Source: Bugula neritina
Taxonomy: Eukaryota > Bryozoa > Gymnolaemata > Cheilostomatida > Bugulidae
Direction of reading: 5' to 3'
Assembly (NCBI GenBank): GCA_964035545.1
Contig: OZ037767.1
Span: 26,335,628-26,399,627 of the forward strand
Length of the DNA stretch: 64,000 nt
The notes under the pieces were generated by a model. That model was given only the letters and a program-made list of their open reading frames with translations. It was not told the DNA's origin and made no database searches. Position 1 is the stretch's first letter; the number at the start of each line of letters is the position of its first letter. The translations under genes were made by a program, and so were the position numbers. Of this stretch, positions 44,001 through 57,348 are shown piece by piece.

Positions 44001-47000
44001 AGAACACTCAATATAAGCAGAGTGGAGGATGGAGAGAGAAGACATACCTTCGGCAGCCGGCCAATCGGCAGCATTGGTTAGAGAGCCAGGGTCTGAACCA
44101 TACTTGCTGAGCATGCTCTCTCTCGTCAGGGTAACCATGACCGTCACTATGGCATTGGCTGTAATACTGTTATCTTCATCGTCCAGTACTGCATAACAAA
44201 GGACAACACATTTCTTGTAATTCACAAATATAGTTATTCACAAGTATAACTAATGGAGAGCTAGAAATGAGTGTGCAGTGAAATTCTTCTTCTATTGGTT
44301 TCAGGGGATCAGATATCAATTGTCTCAACAATAATCAAGTAAAACTTATTGAAGTGCATTGCTAAAATTAGGCCAAAATAGGCTGTGAAAATTGCCCATT
44401 ACTATTAAAACCCATTAATTGAGATCTAAACGCTTCACCTTTCATGTCACATTGCATTGCCACAGCTGGTATAGATCTCAATGTATTTATAATATTGTTA
44501 TATTCCTGGTCTTCCAGATGTTTGACGAGACTTCGTCTGTCTTCGTCGGCCAGTTGACAAAACTGCTTGAGATTACGTATAGCTCTCTGTAAAATATACG
44601 TACAAGTATATAGTATAACTTCATACACAGCACACATAACATACAAGTATATGGCATAGTTTCATATACAGCACACATAACATACAAGTATATGGCATAG
44701 TTTCATACACAGCACACATAACATACAAGTATATGGCATAGTTTCATACACAGCACACATAACATGCAGTGTGTAAACTGAAGCATCAGTCATATGGAAA
44801 GAAAATATATCATAATGTTTACAAAAATGGATAGAATTTTATGTAATACACATGCATATACTACACAGCAGTAGCATGTACTGTATTTAACAACTTAGAG
44901 TGAATGGTGCATGGCCAACAATTTATTAAAAGTCTTCAGTCGCTTAAATTTCCCATATAATTTAAAAAGTTGAGTATTTTTTTAAGTTACCTGACATAAA
45001 ATATACACAATAAAAAATAAAATTAGTCTGAAGCCTTCAATAAAATAAAAATGGCAGATGGCAGAATACCTTTATAGAGTACATAAATCCAAACTCACTT
45101 TTTTATTAACAAAATGCTTGAGTTGTTGTTCTGAAATATGTGGAAGCATGAGTAGTGGGGAGTTGTTTTCCCACAGACCTTGGACAAGCAGTGGACACAT
45201 CTTCATAATGTTTTCCAGGGTTTCCAACCTTGGCTTAGTAGCTACAACATATATTATGTAACCATGTAAATAGACAATGCTAGAGTTACTGAGTTATAAT
45301 ATACAATAGTATATCAAATTATTAAACCTGAAGAAAGGTGAGATGCTATATTGGCAGCACCAGTCATTTTCAGCAGCGAATTATAATAATATGTTGAAAA
45401 GTACTTGAAAAGTAGTTAAAAAGTTTTTTACCATCATGATACATAATCAAGGAAAAGCTACTAATTTCATTCCAATGGCCAAGTTGTGTGCCTGTACCAA
45501 CTCTCAAAAATCATTAAACAAACACTAAACTCACTGCAAGGTTGGAGTTATAAAAACTAAAACTTGTAATAAAATAAAATTAGGAAATCTGACAAAAACA
45601 AACTTCCCTTATATTGTGTCAAGCAATAGTGCAGATGTCTTAATAATTAATTACCATGACTTTGTATAAAATAGTATACCTATATTGCATGTCTGAATAC
45701 ACAACAAAATACAAATGATATACATAATATCCAGTAATACAAGTACATATACAAGTAATACTATGCTAAACACTATTGAATTATATAATTATAAACTTCC
45801 ACTTGTACAAAACCAAGTGTGCCAATCAGGTGTAATGCATATAACACAGAGTTCAGTATTTAAACTTGTAAGACTGGAGATATCTAGTAAATACTAACCG
45901 TGGCCAGCTTTAGACATGGCAGTCAGTTGCGCGCATATCTGCACCATCTCGTTAATGAGTGTGGGGCATTTGCTGAGCAGATGGAGCAGATCGCTATGAA
46001 GATGTGTGGAAGGCAGCTGCAATCTCTGCATGTGAGCCAATAGCAAGGCTCGTGCTTTTACACTGTATGGAAAGCATAGCGGTTGTTCTCGGTTCTTTTC
46101 ATTGAGATAGGTAGAGCTGACGTCCCTCATTAGCTGTGAGTAAGTTGGGAAACATGTGTTAGTTCTAAACTATGCATTAGTATTCATAGTAATATATACG
46201 TATTTACTTTTCATGTGGAAGGCTGGTGGTAGTTACGTCACAGTAAGGGACGATCACCCACCTGCCGAACCTCTTCGTCATCCGTGGGTCGCTCCACCAC
46301 TTCATTGTTGTGTCTTTTCCAGAACTCAAAAGAAGCAGCGAGGATCATAAACGCTCCTATAATTAAAGAGAACAAATTTACCACAGACTTTGTATAATAT
46401 GCATGCTGTATATTAGTTGAATTATCAGAGCACAAATCAGTTAAGAACTGTTAAACACAGGCAGAAAAAGCGTTGACAATGGTGGTGGTAGTGATACCCT
46501 GCGTACACTTGCATACAGTTTCTACTTGCATACAGTTTCTACTTGCATACAGTTTCTAATTGAATATTGTTTTAGAAGAGAAATCTGCTTACGACTCACT
46601 CTTAAACACCATGTTGGGGGTTTTATTGATGAAATAGTAATAGAGCTGAGTGGTTGGCAGGAGTATCTTATCTCCACTATACTTGATCGACTTGTACCAC
46701 CAGGTGCCCTGCAACATAGCACAGTATTAAGTGAACACAACTCCAAAATATCAGAGTAGCAATATAAAGATACAGCAGTAGTAATAATACAACGTATGAT
46801 TCTCACATCTTTGAAGTCTTACCGGAATATGAAAAAGGTGTTAATGCTTATACTTGATATATTAAAATATTACAACATACAACCATATTCTCTCTACCAT
46901 AAAAACCAATCATATAAAGCAGCATGTCTCACACACAGAGTTAGAAAGTTCTATATGATGGGGTACCGAGAGGAAAAACACACTTTAACGGCAAACACAC

Positions 47001-50000
47001 AACTACTTGTACTGAAGAGGCTAAACTAAATTTTCAACCATAGTTGAAGTTTTTGCCTCATATTGTTCCTTAAATAGCAACAGACTAGCTGGTATAAGGG
47101 TTAATGTCATAAATAGCAATAATAATTATGATAATAATAATAATTGTGATTTAAAGACAACCAGATGTTTTAGACTTGTTACAATAATATGATTGCTGAG
47201 AAATAAAACATTCTAAATGCAGGCAGGTTGAGCTTATATAATAGTGTAAATAATTTAAACACACATAACATCAAGGATTATAACATATATCTCACCACTA
47301 CAGCTGGCAGTATAACCATAAACACAATAACGTAGGACATGAGAACCCATATAGATGTGTTTCCTTCCACCAACCACTTGGGTAAAGCTATCCCAAACTG
47401 CATTGCACCTGGCCCGTCAGGATTTCCATATTCCTCCCAATTCTTTCTCGACTCTGCATCTGTTAGACTGTAAGAAAATATCACAATTACAAGAATATGT
47501 GTTCATTGAAGTCAATATAGTATTATATTACTAGTAAAGTAATATCATTAGTAACATAATATTGTATTATATATAGAAAACAGTAAAACTGCATTATATA
47601 GTATTACATATATATGCTATGCTACTATTACATTGCAGTAATACTGAATTACATAAAATTTATAATACTGTATTACCATGTAATAGAGTATATTACTAGT
47701 ATCAAGCTACAAGCCAACTGCACAATATTATTATTATTTACACAATATTACAATAAATGACACTGCTGGATACCACGACTACCGCCTACACTACCTCACT
47801 TCAACATCAACTTACGCGGCGTATGCCTTGGCAATCCTTAAGAACATAGTGTCATCTCCGCCACTCTTATCGGGATGGTGGACTTTACTCAGATCTCGAT
47901 ATTGCTGTCTAATTTCTTTGTCTGATGATCCCTGCAAGATGTTATTAAATGCATCAAACAAAACTACAATACAGTTTAATCTCAATTCTGGGAACATACA
48001 ACCCCATTTCTAACAGTAGTTACCTCAGAATACCGAACAGTGCTACAACTACTTCCTGTATAAATGCAAAGCACGATCTCGGCAACTTTGATCTCAGGAA
48101 TTTCCTAAAATCCTAAAAGTTTGAAGTTGTCTTATTTCTATGTTTTAATATAATTGGCCAAGCTTGTGCATACAAACTATACTTCTGAGTTAAATTGTAA
48201 AGTTTGTAAAGTTTTGGTAAATTACCTCAGACATTCAACAGTACATACAAAATGTGACATTCCAAAACAGTGTATAATTAACACATGAAAGCAGGTGTTC
48301 CCTATTGTTACTTCAAATAAACAAGAGAAAACAAAGACCCAGCAGCGTCCACACATTATAACAGATGTCAATCAAAATAACCAAGACTTGTGGAAACTGG
48401 AACTTCAAATCATGAAATCAGTGAAAGTATCTCCTCATTCCAAAAAATCAAGAACGGGCACCCCACCAGAGCAACACAGAATAACAACTCAAATTTGAAG
48501 CCCAGAATCTGCAACTCAAATAACCACTTAAGTCCTCATTAAGGGTCGAGAATCTGGCATTTAGATAGTACAGAGAAAAAATCTCAGATATTAGGATATC
48601 AGATTTTAGAGTGCAGATAATTATAAAGGTTGCAATTTGATGTAAATTTATGAGTTATTTTACCAGTGCTTTATCGGTTAAATGTAGCTATACATTTTAT
48701 TAGGGAAAACCCAAGGATAAGTTTTCTAATGATTATACAATTAGACAGATGTGGCAGTGATAACAAGAAACTACTGGAAGCTTATTATGCACACCACGTG
48801 TACCAACTCATCCTCTACACCACGTGTACCCACCGCTTCTAGAACATTCCCAAACAAATTTGATGTCTAAAATCAAGGCTGGTGCAGTCAAGCATTTTGA
48901 AAATCTGATTGATTGCAGTAACTTCCTATACGCGACTGACGTGTACACCTGCCATTGTGCAACAGAGCATAGTGATATACTATATATATTCCACGTTCCA
49001 CTTCAACTCTTTTTACATATAAATTGCAATATAATAAGGCAATAGTGGAAGGAAACAATGACTTTTAATCAGTGATTCAGCAAATAACCATAAGTTTGAG
49101 CATATAGAGATCTTACCCTGTCTATACCCAGCACTTCGTAAGGATCATACTCCACATGGTCAGTTTTTATCTGAGCCACTTTATATGCAGCCCAGGCAAA
49201 GAGTATCCACCCTACTATCACCACTATATACCTGAAACACAACACAAACCATACAGCACAAATATATCATCATTTAAGATGAAATACATTCAATTCACGA
49301 TCATAACTTACAATATTTTTTGAATAAATCTCTCTTTTGGTTTTGAAGCATGCAATCTTCTGTTTTTGGCCTGGCATGCCTCACAATGACATATTGTTTT
49401 GTCTTTATCTTTAGGATCTACAACATAAATCATACTTATTGTCTGATAGATATATCCTACTAGCAAAGAATTATACGCTCGTGATACTTATATAACAATA
49501 ATTATAGAAGACAATAATACATATTGTAAGCTGCTGAAGCAAATTTTGAACTAGTTACACAATGCGATAAATTTTTTAAACTAGCATTTATCATTTTATT
49601 GTGAAAATAAAATATATAACAAAATTTAAGAATAAAAGGTTAAATGGCATCTTTGTTATTGGTAGATTGAGCTAAAGTTTGAGTTAGATCTAAAATATGT
49701 GCAGAAAGATACTCTCACTGCTTTTATAACATCAAAAAGATGATAAAACGGTGAGCTTTTTCTAGGAATTCTTATGAGCTTTGGTTGAGCTGTCAGCAAG
49801 TAGGTTAAATACTTGGAGCAAACGAAAATACTAAACATTACTGAAAATAAAACATGTAATTTAAAAAATTCCATATCCTTTTCCAACAAGTTTGCTAGTC
49901 CAGTTGAAACAATGGCAACATTTAAAATAGTAAAGCTGATTATTCAGCATTCACATAACTATCACTACTGTTAGTGTTACACAACCATAACTTATTCTTA

Positions 50001-50665
50001 TAAAATAATTAGAAACCCAGTGGTAGCCTAATCGGTAATCATAACCATAATGGTTATACCAGCTTTAACAAATCAACTCAGAGTCTAACTCACGGTATGC
50101 TAAAAAAAATACTTAACACATTTCTTTTTTCATTATATTTTTTCACTTACAATTGATCCCCAACCACACAATAAGTTTAACTTTAAAGAAACCAAGCTTA
50201 TTGCCTACGGCTATTGCCATTGGTCTTAAATCAATAATTGAACTTAACTGCTTGTTTTTTGATGTTTACGAAACGACCTGAAAAAAGTGGGCACGAAGCG
50301 ACTTGTGTACTAAATCAAAATGACTTAAATCATAAAATTAAATCATAATAATAGTCATAATGATAACGATTATCATTATTATTATGGTATTGATATTCAA
50401 TTTGAAATTCATATTCATATTCATATTGATATTGATTATTAATAATTATAATGATAAATAATATTATTATATAACTATTCATTTATAATCAATAATTATA
50501 TTTTAATTTTTATTGACTTAAATTTAAAAATATAAACATACCTTTATCTTCTTTTGCTCTAAAGACCCATATAGAAAATGGTATTAAAGCTAATGCATAA
50601 AATGACACTAAAAAGTAATAAAATGTGCTGCCAGTCTCATCATACTGGAAATTCATTCCAGCCAT
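41062..50665 (-). CDS. SEC63: Translocation protein SEC63, ER J-domain protein (18 exons)
   Basis: SEC63 sits at the ER translocon with SEC61/SEC62 and recruits BiP through a lumenal J domain. Exons, 5' to 3': 50542-50665, 49312-49417, 49117-49231, 47816-47931, 47296-47467, 46600-46708, 46262-46356, 45899-46133, 45099-45241, 44439-44586, 44048-44188, 43744-43838, 43304-43447, 43031-43060, 42076-42201, 41763-41885, 41440-41634, 41062-41208; 787 aa (human 760). It starts [19 protein letters not shown] with a first membrane span, a cysteine motif CHCEAC, a second span near 78-95, and the J domain with HPD at 134-136 followed by [21 protein letters not shown] third span is near 190-212. The two-part Brl domain follows, split by a Lys-rich and acidic insert (exons 12-15), and ends with [12 protein letters not shown] and an acidic tail. 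Exon 14 is only 30 nt. All joins are in frame. Confidence 0.97.
42235..42550. repeat. 21-bp minisatellite in SEC63
   Basis: About 14 units based on TAGTACCGCCTACTTATCACC, in the intron between exons 15 and 14. Three variants (ACTTACCGCC, ACTTACTGCC, ACTTATCACC) are arranged in blocks. The unit length is a multiple of three, so open frames run through on the plus strand; there is no evidence they are coding. Confidence 0.93.
43190..43262. repeat. Short ACTAACACACATACACTAT tandem array
   Basis: Three to four units of about 19 bp in the intron between SEC63 exons 14 and 13. Confidence 0.8.
43505..43692. repeat. 21-bp minisatellite TGACACATATCTACACTATAC
   Basis: About nine imperfect units in the intron between SEC63 exons 13 and 12. 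It is a different sequence from the array at 42235 but has the same unit length. Confidence 0.9.
44595..44765. repeat. 41-bp minisatellite, about four units
   Basis: Near-identical units of GTATATGGCATAGTTTCATA plus CACAGCACACATAACATACAA, directly next to exon 10 of SEC63. The high identity suggests recent expansion. Confidence 0.9.
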
Positions 50666-51956
50666 CCTCTTCTCCGGATGTTTAAATAACGCAGACCGTT
50701 TCAGAAACCTAATGAACAGAAAATGTGTATGAAGTGCAAAGGTAGTTTCACTATTCCTACTTGCTGTCCAACTAGACTATCATAAACGTGTTACAACCTA
50801 TTTGTCAACCTTTTATACATCGGTTAGAAACTGAATTTATAAAGATCATTTCTTTGCATTTTATGTCGTAGTTGTAGGTAAACAGCGAGCCCTGTTATAA
50901 TCGCTAGGGACGCCCAGGATAAGAATTTTCGTTTCAAATTCCTGAAATCAACACGCTTTGGGTTCGTCGAAAATGTTATTTTATCTCAACAGCTGCAAAA
51001 TGCCCCATTAATATAAATAGTTATTTTTAAAGTGTTTATAAAAAAAAGTTTTGCATTTTTCATACATTGTGGCATAAACGCTGGAATCAGTATAAATAAA
51101 AATTAGAAACATCGAAAATAAACTTAAAGGTAAACTTAAAATTAAACATAAACTTAAAGTTTAACTGTTAAAGCTATCATAATGACAATTAAATTGATTA
51201 TCATTATAATTATGTCATCATTAAAATTGAAAGATTTTTATTATGGATATAAATACTATGATTCTATTGATATTAATGGTAGTTAGATACTCCGAGGTTA
51301 TTGTTGGTCTCATACATAATCACCATCACTACACTCAAGCTCATGTTGATCTTATTATTATTTATTTCAATCACAATGATACTATTAATATTTATTTTGT
51401 AATTGATATTACCTACTATATTTTAAGTTTAACAAATGAAAATAAGAATATTCAGACAGTGAAAATCAAATCAACTTCAAATCAATTTTAAATGTTTTAT
51501 TGTATCACAGTGAAATCCTTAAATAATATTTCTTGCAGTGTTTTAAAAAATGCTCATCTAATACTGAATCAGTAAATTAAAAAGTGTAGAACATATTTTC
51601 CATATATTACTAAAATTGCTCATTTTTTCGTGGTTAGATATTTTGACATAGTATAAGTATAGAGCTTGTTATTAAACTAAACTAATCAATATCCTGAATC
51701 ATTTGGAATAAGCCTGCAAAAATTAAACATGAAACAAAAGACTAAATGATAACAATAAAAATTTAACAATATTATGGTTCAACGTAAAATAAAGTTGTAC
51801 AACAGTGCCCAAAGACAGCGTTCATTTGTTTTGTAACCTCACAATGTTATCACTTATAAATTTATCAAACTATACCTATCATTATATAAATGAGTAAAAT
51901 CTATTTAGACATTCAAAGTTTATGAATTCAAAGTTTTAAACATTGTAGATTGAAGA
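50666..51956. promoter_or_regulatory. Head-to-head intergenic region of SEC63 and TMEM107
   Basis: The start codons of SEC63 (minus, 50665) and TMEM107 (plus, 51957) are about 1.3 kb apart. The part at about 50870-50960 is richer in CG than its surroundings and may be the SEC63 promoter. I found no convincing X-box or TATA box. The ORF at 51243-51491 looks like chance. Confidence 0.4.
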
Positions 51957-53507
51957 ATGAGGTTGAATGGACTGATACCAGCCAGGTTTATGCTTCTCGT
52001 AGCCCACCTTGTACTAGCCATCATTCTCTTCTCTTCTATTGTAAGTACCAGGGCTAAACTCCACATTTATTACCAGTGACTATTTCCTCTATGTCACAGC
52101 AGTTTTCAAATAAATGTTTTGTCAAAGTTCAAATCATTTATGAAAAATAATCATCACCAAGAATTTAATATATGGTATACATAAGAGTGTCAGTATAACC
52201 TGTTTTGTATACATTTTGCCCTGAATTTGTGTTGCATGTTTTATTTAAATACTTGTTCATAAAATTGTATATTTCATTTTGTATATTTGTACTCTGAAAT
52301 ACTATTGCTTAACAGTTATATCATACTGCCTTCACTCACAGGTGTTCTTGAAAGCAGAGTGTTATCTTTGTTAGTCCTAGTTTGATAAATGGCACCATAT
52401 GCTAGCTGCTCGCTCATACATCTATCAAGATTGTTTATCTTTTGGGGGCCAAAAAGATATAATTTATTTTGTTATAAAAAGTGTGTGTATCATAGATATG
52501 TTACTCTGTCTCATTGTGATATCAATCTGGAATGTTCCGCAGGAAGAAAACATAGTAGCCTGTTTACCGGAAGGTTCTACGATCACAGATGCTAAACGCA
52601 CAGAGTAAGTCTAGTGTTGAAATGATAAATATGCATATTATTTGGAGAAAAGGCAAGTTTTCCTATCAACAAATAATATGTTCTCTTGATATGAAATGTT
52701 TTGCTATGTTATTATTAGCTCGTTTTACTATGGTTGTTAAAAACATACAAGTATATTTTGTAAACTAATGTGTAAATAAAACTACAGATAGTGAATTGTG
52801 TATATTATAGTTACTGTTTTGTGTTATTAGATTCATAGTGGGATTAGCTTTAACAATTGGACTAATATCTATAGAGCTGCTTGGCTTTATCTCTGGAGTC
52901 AGCATGTTTATGCCAACTCAAGATATGATTTGTATCCTTTGCTCTACATCACTGAGAGATATGTATTGCATTCTATTGCCGTATGTGCTGTGTATAGTTC
53001 TAAGCTACAATTGTCCAAGTACATTTAGTGCACATCAGAATATACTATTAATCTGCCTACACTATTTTTACTCAGGCTAAAACTTTGAATGAATTTTATC
53101 TATATAATATTTACTGATGTTGTTGATCTTTCATATTGGCATGTGACCAGATTTACCTTTTTCTAGGGTATTTTCTATTTGATTTCAATAATTTTATTCT
53201 AAAATATAAAGGCCTGCTAGTAATAGTATGCAAGACCTTTCTCTTTGCATTGTAGATTTTTGGAAAACAATTACTTCAATTATGGTGTTCTTGTTTAAGT
53301 GTGTTCCTTCTGTTTCTATTTAATATCCTTAACCGGAACTATGTAGCCATATTTGCACACTGCTCTGGTACTGTTGCTTTAGCTTTCTTCATCTTCGAAG
53401 CTTGGCCGTGTACAACTTTCTGGTGGATATTCGGGTTCTGCAGCGTCTTCCCAGCCTTCACAGAAATTCTTGCTATTCTTGGATTTGTGTTGAATTGGAA
53501 TCTATGA
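51957..53507 (+). CDS. TMEM107: Transmembrane protein 107, ciliary transition-zone protein (4 exons)
   Basis: TMEM107 is a four-pass membrane protein of the MKS module at the ciliary transition zone and controls which proteins enter the cilium. Exons: 51957-52040, 52543-52604, 52831-52931, 53347-53507, all in frame, 135 aa (human 140). Landmarks: LIPARFMLLVAHLVLAIILF (first span), NIVACLPEG in the first loop, VGLALTIGLISIELLGFISG (second span), GVSMFMPTQDM, then AHCSGTVALAFFIFEAWPC (third span) and FCSVFPAFTEI (fourth span). The HCS-TVAL-FFIFE stretch is the strongest family signature. It is the second ciliary gene in this window after PACRG. Confidence 0.93.
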
Positions 53508-56500
53508 TTTTGTTGAAGTAATGTTGTGTTACGTTTATTTTAATATACACTGTAACATATTTGTAAGTAGCCTTTGCACAATGAGATCTTCTCTTCATAT
53601 TCTATCTCTACATTCTGCTGCTGCTGCTGCTACTTCTAAAAATATCTTGGTTAAAAACTATCCGTCAATCATTTTTGGAGTTGTCACTTCCTATTGCTGG
53701 CACATCACTATAAGGTCACAAAATGTAAGTACATGTATGCTTTATGAGGTTGAAAAATGGTTTTCTGTCTTTAATATCTTATGTAATTCATTGAATTATT
53801 GACTCTCACTACTGTATTTTACTGTTTTTTTACTTTTTTAGCATAAAATATTTAGCATGTTTCATTTGATATCATTTAAAGCATCTCGTAAATTTAACTG
53901 TCCTATACTCAAAAGTAGAAAAAAATTGGCAACTTTATTGAAAGAAGTTGCGTTGTTAATAAGACACTAATTTGGTAATTAGTCTTCGAAGCCTATAATT
54001 TGCTGTTATTAAATGATTGACCATTGAAAATGTAATAAGTCAAAGTTAATTTGTACAAATATTTTATTTCATTTGTATATCATTAAAGTTCTGTCACAGT
54101 ATTTTTGTGAAAAGTCGCCGCAAATTGTTTTAGAACTTAAAATTTCAAATAATTGTAAAATTAAGTACATCTGATATTTTATTTCGTGTATAAACATCCA
54201 CATTAGATTTGTACTTTTCACAACTCAGTACATTGCATGTGCTATAACCTGGCATCAAAACAATTCAAAACTTTGTATCTATTGTTGGGTTGGGTTTTTA
54301 AAAGATATTGTAGACACGTGCTTAGTATACAATATTAGCGTCCATTAATTCCATCCATTAGTTGTGTTATATTAACTATATAGCTTGTGATGATCATCAA
54401 TTTTATACTCTTGTGTGTCTATTGCCAAATATATTATCTGAATTTCACTGCTCAGACTGTTTCTCTTATATACTCAGATAAAAAATATATGCAATAGAAT
54501 TTAATCATGGAGTTGTCCCTCCTCAGGATTCTTTGCCTTCAGCAGGTATATGCTATGTTATTCATAGTAGGGCACAGTTTTGATAGGTAGAATTACATTT
54601 ATTATTAACAAACTTAGAGCTTTATCTGCAGATGTTGGCAAATATAGCTTCTGCTTGCTATACTAAACGTAAAAATGAAATTTAATAATTTATATGTCAG
54701 AAAGTATAATATAAAATAATATGCTTCGATTATTGTGCAAAATATTAATAATATCAACAACATTATGAGATTATACTTTTCATTATAATAATTGCGTGTA
54801 AGTAATATGCTATCTGTATTATATACATTGCATGTTGCAATAAGCATTCATTATAAGCATACAGCATATATAATTTGTTACAAAATATTGGTTTAGGCAG
54901 TCCTACCGTACGAAATTACTTTAGTTTAGGGCAACCAGTCCTATAATATAGCCTATATTGAATATAGGTTGATTTCATGACTTCTAGGATAATATAATTA
55001 AAATAATACATACTGTACACTATAACGATGTACAGTATATGTCAGCTTAAGCTAGTATATATAAGCTTGTTTACATTATGCTTAAACAAATATCATTGCA
55101 GATTAGTTATTGCATGTTTTATTCTTACTTTTACCCAAACTGTCACCAGCGTATTAAAAAAATCTACCCATTTCATTATCGCTGGCTTGGTAGTATACAT
55201 CTAAGCAGTTTCACATAAATCAAATTTGCACTACAAAACATAATAGCATATATAATATAGCAATAACATTAATATACCAGGAACTAACACACTTACATAA
55301 CAACAACCACAACCTAAAACTTTTCTCTTTAAACTTCATTATAATTTTTAACTCTGCATATTTTAATGTAGCTCTTTTCTAAAGCAGCTCTAATCTATTT
55401 ACATTTTAATATCTATTTAACCTCTTGCTTTCTTATTTAGTTTACTTACCTTCATATCTCACTGTAGGAATATATATGCTAGTGTAGCCACCAGTTTGCA
55501 ATTAATTAATACAAGAGAGCAACGTTGGCCTAGCGTACAATCTTATCGTGACACAGGTCATAAATTCAGTGTAGGTTGTTGGTGATGACAGGAAGAGCAT
55601 TCAACCGTGACTGCCCCTGTGCTACTTGGGAAATTATTTAAACTACAATGCCAAGATTATGAAAGCACAGTCTTTAGCTCTTCCAATCATGAGTCCTCAC
55701 TGGATAGATATTGCAAAACAAACTCGAGTTGTTTGTTATCAATGATTGCAATCTCCCAGGTATAAAGTGTATTGAAAGTAGTTGATTGATAAATTAATTC
55801 TGAAATAGTTCAAAAACTGTTTGAGATTACAATTATTATATTATCATAATGGTAGTACGCTATGGCATTATAAACCGAACATTAAATATCTTCATATCTA
55901 TATCTGTAGGAATTCAAAGGTTTAATAGCTAATGAGGTTGAAAGGTCTCTTATTTTTGTGCTTTTTTTGCTTTATGATAGCCTATTTGAAGAAATTTTGA
56001 AAAAACCCTCTCAAGCTTTTTTATAACCTTTACAAAAAGTAAAAGTCCTAAAAAAGAGAAAGAATATAATTATATATTTCTTTATCTAATAAAAATTTTC
56101 TAGAATCAGAGCACTATAATAACTATAAAAATATTTATATGTTATGTTAAATGCATGATGATTTTAATGTTGCTAGGGAAGATTATTAAACATAAATGAT
56201 ATCAATTGCCGGTATTGTCAGTTCTATAGAAGTATCAATAATATATCTATTCTGTTGCATGTAATATACCTTATACTTGATCAAATTATAAGCTAATGAA
56301 AGATAATGCGGTGTATATTTTATATATGATTCTCTCAACTGTGCGCTACTACGCAATATAACTACACAATACTGTCGGAGTATTGTAATTATATACACTT
56401 AAGCTGAGAAAGCTGGTATATCTAAAATACTCTTTAGCTCAGCATTTGCAATTACTCCTTAAGCAAGTAAACAGGTCAGTCGAGAATAATCACATACTTG

Positions 56501-57339
56501 TAGGTGTATTCTGCATATATTTTAGACACTAGTGATTGGTTTTATAGATATTTACTTTATTTTACTTAGTTTGTGAAGGTTAGTGAAAGTATATTGAAAT
56601 TATTAACCTGTTGCTTGCAGTAAATACTACTTACTGTTGTAATACTGAGTAAGTTACTAACTTGTAAGTAGTGCATGTAAATGGTAACTGAGTAAAGTTT
56701 CATGTCCAAAGCCTAATATAGCAGCTACAGACACTAGATTTTAGATTTAATCCATTATAATATAAACTAGTTATTTGTTCATTTGTAGTAATATTTCATA
56801 TGTCACTCGCTAAATCGTAAGCTCTGCATTTTGACACCAGCTGATCATACAAAATCACTTCAATATAATATCTGATGGCTAAAGCTATAATAAAGTTACT
56901 TAAGGTTTATTTGCTGTTAGTTATTGCAAATTTACTGGAACAACTGTCATATTGTGGTTGGCCGTTAGCAGTTCGCATACAACTATTTAAATTCCAAGCT
57001 TAATAATGAATTTCTGCAGAGATATATAACAATACTAACTAGCTGTAGCTAATTAATAATATAAAACCTGAAGTACAACTAGTCATGTATATAGTATGGC
57101 TCCTCAGATGTTACAAAAGTCTAAAAATTTAGCGTACCAAACTGCATACCCCTATATAATATCACTGTGTTTAACTTGAATTATAAATTCATAGTGATAT
57201 CTGTTATATGCTGCCATAATAATGCAAATATTTAAAAGATCAAGTGATTGCAACAAATCTAAATGCTGAAAATATCATTAGTGTAAGCTGTTTATAATGT
57301 TAAATTAGTGTAACTGAATTATGATAAGAGAAATGTTGT
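53508..57339. other. Long gene-poor interval
   Basis: AT-rich. Contains the 3' UTR of TMEM107 and a SINE-like element near 55518-55640. Open frames at 53521-53802, 54614-54847 and 56186-56398 have no signatures, splice logic or family resemblance. The far right may hold a 5' UTR exon of the membrane protein at 57349, since a TTTCAG acceptor abuts its second Met. Confidence 0.5.
55518..55640 (+). mobile_element. tRNA-derived SINE-like element
   Basis: Begins GCAACGTTGGCCTAGCG (A-box-like TTGGCCTAGCG), has a decayed B-box region CATAAATTCAG, then a tRNA-unrelated body with TTGGTGATGACAGGAAGAGC, a type of phrase seen in several animal SINE families. Ends are approximate and no target duplication was found. 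Confidence 0.45.
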
Positions 57340-57348
57340 ATGTTTCAG

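Noticed and set aside
50015-50095. A-box-like TAGCCTAATCGG
   Set aside because: No matching B box or tRNA fold follows. At best a decayed SINE, too weak to list.
53521-53802. 93-aa frame downstream of TMEM107
   Set aside because: Lies in the 3' UTR region and the sequence has no protein-like pattern.
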